The notes beneath the pieces were generated by a model. That model made no database searches. It saw only the letters and a list, made by a program, of their open reading frames with translations, and was not told the DNA's origin. From contig JBDLID010000052.1 of the NCBI GenBank assembly GCA_039715055.1, positions 1 to 20,145 on the forward strand: a stretch of DNA of 20,145 bases. Reading direction: 5' to 3'. The position numbers and the translations under genes were made by a program. The stretch is from JBDLID01 sp039715055 (GTDB lineage Bacteria > Desulfobacterota > Desulfobulbia > Desulfobulbales > Desulfocapsaceae). Positions 14,665-20,145 of this stretch are shown here, one piece after another. The first letter of the stretch is position 1; each line of letters begins with the position of its first letter.

Positions 14665-16176
14665 TCAGATCTGTTCCAAAAGCTGATCAAATCGGGCAGC
14701 CACCTGGTCTTTATATCCTTGAAGCTCCTTTTCAGCCGACCTGGCATCACCACCGGATAAAACAAGACACAGTGAACGGAGATAATCCTCATGTTGATTA
14801 TTTTTTCCAAGCCCTTGCCGCTCCACCCATTGTGAAATATTGGTCCGCCGCCTCAGATAATCAGCGAGCGTGCGGCAATGTTCATGCTCCATGCACCATT
14901 GAATGGTTGGGAACTCATCAACCAGATCGGGAAAAGAAACAGTTGGACAGCTCTTACCGGAGGAGTCATCTTCCCCGGCAGGCACGGAGTGGTCCATGGT
15001 CGGTGGGGTGAGTTGCCCGACCTTGCCGGCCGCAACATCAGCCAGATACTCACAGCCGGTGATCTTTCCTCCATAGACCGAGACCCACGAACTGTCAGCA
15101 TCCACGGCCACCTTGAAGTTACGGGATATATCAAGAGGGTAGCTGTCACTGAAATAGTCTACATTGACGGCCAGGGGACGAACTCCACAGCGAAACGACA
15201 CAATATCATCTTTTTCCGGCATGAAATTCATATGGTGCTGGTGTCGATCCAGGAGGTAGCTGATGTCATCGGTGGTGACTTCAAAACCCTTCTCGATATC
15301 GGTCACCGTCTCTTCGGTTGGGCCCCACAGCGTGATGGGGCCCCATGGAACGCTGAGAATGACATCGTTGTGTTCTTTCTGGGCAAAGACCAGGGGACTC
15401 TTCTGTTCCTGAGGTTTTTTCAGTCCTAAAAACACCCCCTTGCTGAAGACATGTTTGTACGGAGACCTGATCTTCATCATCTCATTGATACGATCCGTCC
15501 ACACCCCGCCGCAATTCACCACCACCTTCGAACGAAGCTCAACCTCCCTCCCGCTGAGCCTGTCGTGAGCCTGAAGATGCCAGAGCCCCTCCTTTTTACG
15601 ATAGTCACCACCGACCAGTTCACAGTAATTCAACGCCTTCTGTTGCGATTGACGGTTCTGAGTCAGCCAGTGGAGGACAAAGCGGCAGTCGGAACAGCGC
15701 AGCATGCCCTCCTCAAACAACAGGCTCTCCCGGCTGCGCCTCAAATATTTCCGCTCTTCAAATTGGGTTTCTACAACTGGTCGGGCTCTCTTAAAACAAC
15801 CGATCAGCCAATAGAGATACATGGCCGAGAGGATCGGCACCTTACTGAGGAGGCCTGTCTGGGCCGGCAGAAACCTGAATTGACGGGACGAGACCCACTC
15901 ATCCATATGGGCAATCATCTGGTCCCGTGATCGTGAGAAGTTGAAGACGGACGGGACATCCATGTTCCTGAGATAGAGCAGTCCGCCCCAGATCATCATG
16001 GCCGAGGCCTGGCTGGTCCCTCCACCAAAATCACCCCTTTCAAGCAGGATGGTCCGGTAACCCCGGCGGCAAAGGAGGTCAAACAGACAGGCGCCGTTGA
16101 TCCCCCCACCAATAATAGCAACATCAAAATTCTCAACCCTGGAAACAGCAGACAACTCATCAGTTCGCTGATTCAT
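14665..16176 (-). CDS. GlpD-like FAD-dependent glycerol-3-phosphate dehydrogenase family protein
   Basis: 503 residues from ATG 16176, which has GGGAGAGAG just upstream; a longer frame starts at TTG 16212 and is less likely. The dinucleotide-binding motif IIGGGINGA (about 21-29) and the GERGDFGGGTSQASAMMIWGGLLYL-type region (LLERGDFGGGTSQAS) match GlpD. Later family blocks are TLWGPTEETV, RCGVRPLAVN and VSVYGGKITGCEYL, followed by the helical C-terminal domain. Respiratory GlpD oxidises glycerol-3-phosphate to dihydroxyacetone phosphate and reduces quinone at the membrane. No glpK, glpF or glpR is nearby. Instead it sits between an exosortase-associated gene and an aminotransferase, so it may use a different phosphorylated polyol in envelope or lipid metabolism (inference). 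The family call is good; the substrate is uncertain. Confidence 0.85.
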   Translation of the reverse strand: MNQRTDELSAVSRVENFDVAIIGGGINGACLFDLLCRRGYRTILLERGDFGGGTSQASAMMIWGGLLYLRNMDVPSVFNFSRSRDQMIAHMDEWVSSRQFRFLPAQTGLLSKVPILSAMYLYWLIGCFKRARPVVETQFEERKYLRRSRESLLFEEGMLRCSDCRFVLHWLTQNRQSQQKALNYCELVGGDYRKKEGLWHLQAHDRLSGREVELRSKVVVNCGGVWTDRINEMMKIRSPYKHVFSKGVFLGLKKPQEQKSPLVFAQKEHNDVILSVPWGPITLWGPTEETVTDIEKGFEVTTDDISYLLDRHQHHMNFMPEKDDIVSFRCGVRPLAVNVDYFSDSYPLDISRNFKVAVDADSSWVSVYGGKITGCEYLADVAAGKVGQLTPPTMDHSVPAGEDDSSGKSCPTVSFPDLVDEFPTIQWCMEHEHCRTLADYLRRRTNISQWVERQGLGKNNQHEDYLRSLCLVLSGGDARSAEKELQGYKDQVAARFDQLLEQI

Positions 16177-16277
16177 CTCTCTCCCATTGAAGTTGACATG
16201 CCGATCATCCAAGTGATGGTTTACTTACCTGCAACAACAGTTCTCCCGTTAATGTTATCGCATCGCCCGCTATTCAC

Positions 16278-16338
16278 CAAAATATTTGTCCGCCAGAGGG
16301 GCGAACCGGCAAGGTTTGCTCGATCAGCAAATATTTTG
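16278..16338. repeat. Inverted repeat with nested hairpin upstream of the GlpD-like gene
   Basis: CAAAATATTTG (16278-16288) and CAAATATTTTG (16328-16338) are exact reverse complements 39 bp apart. On the minus strand, GTTCGCC pairs with GGCGGAC (one G-T pair) around a 5-nt loop inside this interval. The right arm overlaps the last codons and stop of the PEP-CTERM protein gene. No U-run follows, so this may be an operator, an attenuator or an RNA-processing site rather than a terminator. Confidence 0.5.
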
Positions 16339-19083
16339 CACAAGATACCCTTGTTGCCTTCGGCGTATGGCACATCCAAGGAAAATCAGACCAATAACGA
16401 TCAAAGCCCACTCCTCGGGTTCAGGCACAGAGGGCACGGAGAACGGGTCCAGAGGTGTACTGCTGTCCTGGTGACCATCTTCAACCTCGCGCTCAAAGCG
16501 TGATTCATCCTGCTCGGCTGTCTTGAGTGCCTCTTTCTGCCGGTCATTGACCAGCACCAGCATTGATGAGTAATGGGTGACAATGTTATACTTTTGTGCC
16601 AGTTGGTGGATGGTGTCAAGAGTTGAAAGCTCCTCTGTATCCAAGATTCTGATCATCTTCCTGATCCGGTGGGCCGCTGTTATCTTCTCAAGCGATGGAG
16701 TGGAGTTGCCGATGTCTCCTGCTGCCGCATCACGCTCAAACCAGATCCTGTCTCTCGAGATTGCCAGGACTCTATCGCCTCCGGCCGAAAGATGGAGCCG
16801 TGGATTCAGGCGGAACAAAACCTCCCTGATCGATTGACAGATACCACCGTGCGATCGATAAATCAGATCAAGCAGTTTATCGTTGTAGGCATAGGGCAAC
16901 CGGTCGTCCAGGTGAACCAGCCAGAAGGGCTTCGAGGATTCAACCCTCTCGCCGGAACTCTCTGCTGCCAGTTCATAACTGGCCTCATCGGTGAGGAGCA
17001 GAATTGCCTGGTGGGGGCGGGTGGTGGAAATCTTCTGAAAGGCACCCAGCTGGTCCAGTGGTTGGCTGTTACCAAAAAAACTCTGCTCACTGATCTCCTC
17101 TCCGGACTGCAGGGGGGTGCACTCACGGCGGCAGAAGTAGAGGTCATGGTCAACACCTGCCGCCTCAAGTTCATTAATTGCGCTGCTGATCGCGTTTCGG
17201 TTAATGGTCATGGAATATGAACCGTCGATCAGGACTGCCAGACGCAGGCCTGCAGCACTCCCTTGATCGATGGCCTGCTGCGCAACTGCCCGGACAACCT
17301 TGTCGCCACTGACAAAAGTCAACACCCCGGCTGATGGTGGGTTGTGTGCAAGCGCCGCCTGTGGCGGCAGCCAGGTATCCAGTTCCCCTCGTTGAATATC
17401 CTTGTTGTTCAGCCGGTACTCGGTGTCGTCATCCCAGTAGAGGTTACGCTTTTCAAGGATACGAGGAAGGGGCCATTTTCCTGTAACGTCCGGAAGTGTC
17501 TGATATTCAAGGCGCATATAGAGGTGATCCCCATGGTCATCATGGCGGGGTTTTGCCGGTATCGGATAGACCCGCAACCGGTACTGGTAAGGGCCGGTCT
17601 GCTCCAACAGCGCCGGGTCCACCCGCCGTGCCACTTCAGCCTTGTAAACGGACTGTGCCGCTCCCTTGGGGGCAACGACACAGGGGTATTTTTGCGGATG
17701 GGCCGGGTCATCGCTGAGCCACAGTCCACTGACCACCGCATCCTCAGGCAGGGTAAAGTGGATGAGCGCTTCAAGCACGTCAAAGGTCTGATTCTCCAAG
17801 GTCTGGGAAATGGTGATCGTTGCCGCGCCGTGCTCTTCTGTAACATTGATCGATTGGCGGTTGATGTGGACAAAACGTTTTTCTGCGCTGAGCAGTCCGG
17901 CCTCATTACTCTCCATGATGTTCCAGGTCCGCTTGATGGCCTTAAAGACGGTATCCCTCTCGCTCTTCTGGATCGGAGTGTCGAAAAACTCCCCGTAATA
18001 TTTTTCCGCCCTTTTCACATCGCTCCAGTTCTCACCCTCATAAAGAAAAGGAAGAGACAGGGCATTGAACAACTGCTGTACCTTGTCCGCTGCACTCTTG
18101 CTGAGCAGCAGACTCTCCCGGTAGCTCTTTTCCATACGGCGGCTCAGACCTGTGCTGGAGATGTATCGATAGCGGGCCAGGTAGCCATTGAGGAGCGCCG
18201 CTCTGATCAGTGGGGCCTTATCAAGCAGTTCCTGCTCATATTTTGACTGGCCCATCTTTTCATCGAGCATCCTGAAGACCTCCTGCTGGGGCTGCTGGCT
18301 CAAGATAAAAAACCCGCTGACATTTATGATGAAAACCGCAAAGACGACGATGGCCCGCCCTGGATTGAGGTTTTTTACCACCTGGTCTTTAAAGTGGCCG
18401 AGGTAGAGCCAGATCATTGCCAGTGGCAAAACGATAAAGAGTGACGCCGTGAAAAGCACAAAAACAGAAGAGAGCCACATCAGAGGGTGGACAAAGATCT
18501 TGATCAACGCCTTGAATTCAAGCCCGGCAAGGATATGGAAGAGTCCTTTGATGAACTCCACTGACAGGGGGATCATAATGATCAGAAAGAGGAGACCGAA
18601 GTAGAGCCCGACCATACCGATGATCGTCGACCCAGTCGTCCACATCGGGCCGGTGGTCGCCTCCCTGAATTGGCGAGGCGCCCTGTTCTCCTGGAGAAGA
18701 TAGAGCAGCCATGCGGTGAGGGCGATGAAAACGTTTGCAATCAGCCAGAAGAGCCCCGGGTTAAAGTCCCTGAAGGTCAGCATCCTGACAAGGACAAAAA
18801 AGAGCATTGCCATCTCAAAGCCGTAAAAATATTTCATTAAAAGGACAGGGTTGAAACGAAAGACTCTCACCGCAAGCAATATGGAGACAAACGGCAGGGT
18901 GAGAATCGCACTGACATAGAGGGTGTAGTGAAAGGGCATCAGACCGTCAACGGCTGCCGAGAACATGGGCATCGCCAGATGGGGGAAGATGACGGTGAGC
19001 GCCAGGATGACATAGATGAGATGCCACGACCAGAATATGAGGTGTGCCGAGCGTCGCAACACGGTTTTTCGGTTAAGTTTCAT
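16324..19083 (-). CDS. PEP-CTERM integral membrane protein with VIT and vWA domains
   Basis: 919-residue protein of the unusual multi-pass PEP-CTERM type (TIGR02921-like, from memory). About eight membrane helices fill residues 10-265, and a helical region follows (about 270-385). A VIT-like domain (about 395-560) has NQTFDVLEALIHFTLPEDAV and YKAEVARRVDPALLEQ. A von Willebrand A-like domain begins near 612 with the MIDAS motif DGSYS at 620-624. The C terminus is a sorting signal: VPEP at 886-889, a hydrophobic helix WALIVIGLIFLGCAI and an RRR cluster, then a ten-residue tail longer than usual. The adjacent exosortase is expected to recognise and cleave this signal. ATG 19083 has CAGGAGT upstream, and the gene overlaps the exosortase end by 11 bp, showing tight coupling. 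Biological role unknown. Confidence 0.88.
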   Translation of the reverse strand: MKLNRKTVLRRSAHLIFWSWHLIYVILALTVIFPHLAMPMFSAAVDGLMPFHYTLYVSAILTLPFVSILLAVRVFRFNPVLLMKYFYGFEMAMLFFVLVRMLTFRDFNPGLFWLIANVFIALTAWLLYLLQENRAPRQFREATTGPMWTTGSTIIGMVGLYFGLLFLIIMIPLSVEFIKGLFHILAGLEFKALIKIFVHPLMWLSSVFVLFTASLFIVLPLAMIWLYLGHFKDQVVKNLNPGRAIVVFAVFIINVSGFFILSQQPQQEVFRMLDEKMGQSKYEQELLDKAPLIRAALLNGYLARYRYISSTGLSRRMEKSYRESLLLSKSAADKVQQLFNALSLPFLYEGENWSDVKRAEKYYGEFFDTPIQKSERDTVFKAIKRTWNIMESNEAGLLSAEKRFVHINRQSINVTEEHGAATITISQTLENQTFDVLEALIHFTLPEDAVVSGLWLSDDPAHPQKYPCVVAPKGAAQSVYKAEVARRVDPALLEQTGPYQYRLRVYPIPAKPRHDDHGDHLYMRLEYQTLPDVTGKWPLPRILEKRNLYWDDDTEYRLNNKDIQRGELDTWLPPQAALAHNPPSAGVLTFVSGDKVVRAVAQQAIDQGSAAGLRLAVLIDGSYSMTINRNAISSAINELEAAGVDHDLYFCRRECTPLQSGEEISEQSFFGNSQPLDQLGAFQKISTTRPHQAILLLTDEASYELAAESSGERVESSKPFWLVHLDDRLPYAYNDKLLDLIYRSHGGICQSIREVLFRLNPRLHLSAGGDRVLAISRDRIWFERDAAAGDIGNSTPSLEKITAAHRIRKMIRILDTEELSTLDTIHQLAQKYNIVTHYSSMLVLVNDRQKEALKTAEQDESRFEREVEDGHQDSSTPLDPFSVPSVPEPEEWALIVIGLIFLGCAIRRRQQGYLVQNIC

Positions 19084-20145
19084 TTGAATGACTCCTGGCA
19101 GGAATTGACGGTTGATCTGTTTTGGCCAGTGCTTGCGCCAGCTGTTGCCTGATCAGAATGATCATTGATTTGACACCATCCGGTTCCACTGTCTCCCTGA
19201 AAAGGATAGAGGCCATGACCCATTGACGATTGGGATGGAAGAGGCCATCTACCACCCGGGCCGAATAATCCGGCGTGGAACCGCTGACTGATTGAAACCA
19301 GTAGACTGCCGTCATTGGTCTTTGGCTCTCTGTAGAGTTTCTGGTGGGGAGCAATTGAAGGTAGCGCTGGATGTGGTCCCGGTCGCTTTTTCTCAACTGT
19401 TTATCGATGATGGAGTAGCCCTGGCTGATATAGCAGTTGTCCGGTACATGCTGACTCTTCCAGGCCCGGCTCCAGACCAGAACCATGGAGGCCTCAACAC
19501 GTTTTCTGCCATTTTCAGCAGGAATGGACAGCTGGTACTTCTCAGCCCGGGCCCGGTTGTTCTGATAAATATTTTTTTCCGTTTCACCAAGCGATGCACC
19601 CCGGAGACCAAACTGTGGAGGAAGCTCAAGCAGGTGCGGGTCGGGTGCTGCAACAGCGGTTTGCAGGGGGCGATAGCAGAAGATCAGCAGAAGCAGTATG
19701 CCGATTATGACCACTGCGCAGGACAGGCTCCGCCCCGTCTCCGGTTGATGTGGGTCCTGTGACCGGTTCTCTGTCCCGACCCTTGTCTTATCGCCAAATC
19801 TGATAAGGACCATCCAGACAACGAGGCAGGAGAGGGCAAAGCTCAACAGGCCAAGCGGCTGATGGAGCAACCGGGCCGCCTGGGTAAATTCGAGGACAAG
19901 TTCCAGGGTCACAAGGATGACAATGCGAAAGATATTGCCAAATACCAGCAACAGTCCAAAGGCCAGCCCCGTTGCCAGCCATGCAGAGTTGACCTTGAAT
20001 CGTTCAATCCAGGTCAGCAGCAGGTAAAAGATCAATCCGACCCAGAGGCTTTTGATGCCGCTGCAGTCAAGATCAATCATGGCCGCCCGGTTGTCGATCA
20101 TCAGGATCGACTCGCTGGTGAGCATGGGCAGATCGGCCACCTGCA
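19073..20145 (-). CDS. Exosortase (XrtO-like) with C-terminal EpsI-like domain, 5' end outside window
   Basis: C-terminal part of an exosortase, the multi-pass membrane cysteine protease/transpeptidase that processes PEP-CTERM signals. The triad is visible: Cys in IDLDCSGIKSLW (codon 20063-20065), Arg in GNIFRIVIL and His in LLHQPLGLLSF, each within or beside a membrane helix. After another helix (PLSCAVVIIGILLLL-type region) comes a soluble domain with LVWSRAWKSQHVPDNCYISQGY, resembling the EpsI/DUF3485 domain that accompanies or is fused to exosortases. The frame stays open to the window edge. The first in-window start (GTG 20140) would leave only about 25 residues before the Cys, whereas exosortases carry several helices there, so the true start lies beyond 20145. 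The XrtO label rests on the fused C-terminal domain and the single neighbouring target, and is tentative. Confidence 0.85.
   Translation of the reverse strand, partial: QVADLPMLTSESILMIDNRAAMIDLDCSGIKSLWVGLIFYLLLTWIERFKVNSAWLATGLAFGLLLVFGNIFRIVILVTLELVLEFTQAARLLHQPLGLLSFALSCLVVWMVLIRFGDKTRVGTENRSQDPHQPETGRSLSCAVVIIGILLLLIFCYRPLQTAVAAPDPHLLELPPQFGLRGASLGETEKNIYQNNRARAEKYQLSIPAENGRKRVEASMVLVWSRAWKSQHVPDNCYISQGYSIIDKQLRKSDRDHIQRYLQLLPTRNSTESQRPMTAVYWFQSVSGSTPDYSARVVDGLFHPNRQWVMASILFRETVEPDGVKSMIILIRQQLAQALAKTDQPSIPARSHSNET

Noticed and set aside
16278..16338. Cyclic-di-GMP (GEMM) riboswitch, suggested by GCAAACC on the minus strand
   Set aside because: The second conserved half (GACGCAAAGC-like) and the paired stems are not present.
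1..20145. CRISPR arrays, tRNA or rRNA genes
   Set aside because: No regularly spaced direct repeats, no cloverleaf and no rRNA-like sequence were seen.

Overview
The window looks like a chromosomal segment of a Gram-negative, anaerobic or sulfur-metabolising bacterium, most likely Desulfobacterota (Desulfobulbales-like). This is inferred from protein flavour, moderate GC, a probable selenocysteine-containing rhodanese and an exosortase/PEP-CTERM locus. No rRNA, tRNA or taxonomic marker is present, so the assignment is tentative.

Layout. (1) 1-1044, minus: 3'-truncated branched-chain aminotransferase (ilvE). (2) 1282-4031, plus: an AI-2E family membrane protein and a beta-CASP metallo-beta-lactamase RNase-like protein. 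(3) 4029-4352: a 324-bp gene-less mobile element with 21-bp terminal inverted repeats and a GGTT duplication, inserted exactly at the stop codon of the preceding gene. It appears to contain a second nested element with IS66-like GTAA ends. (4) 4386-6593, minus: asnA followed by a cysteine-synthase-family PLP enzyme. (5) 6834-9004, plus: nfeD and an SPFH/slipin gene, overlapping by ATGA. (6) 9365-10147, plus: an exported tandem rhodanese interrupted by one in-frame TGA at the catalytic-cysteine position and followed by a good bacterial SECIS hairpin. A hybrid sensor histidine kinase follows (10223-12589). (7) 12590-12973: non-coding, with a roughly 97-nt imperfect palindrome. (8) 12974-20145, minus: in transcription order, an exosortase (5' end outside the window), a multi-pass VIT/vWA protein with a C-terminal PEP-CTERM signal, a GlpD-like FAD dehydrogenase, a DegT/DnrJ-family aminotransferase and a small DUF2784-like membrane protein.

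The most notable item is the selenoprotein rhodanese at 9365-10147, which standard gene calling splits into two ORFs. Next are the dedicated exosortase/PEP-CTERM membrane-protein pair and the nested, stop-codon-preserving mobile element. The genes at 1-6593 are largely housekeeping amino-acid and RNA/membrane functions. The nfeD-slipin pair is a membrane-proteolysis module. The exosortase operon is an envelope-protein-sorting module with two metabolic enzymes that may feed surface-polymer or lipid chemistry (inference).
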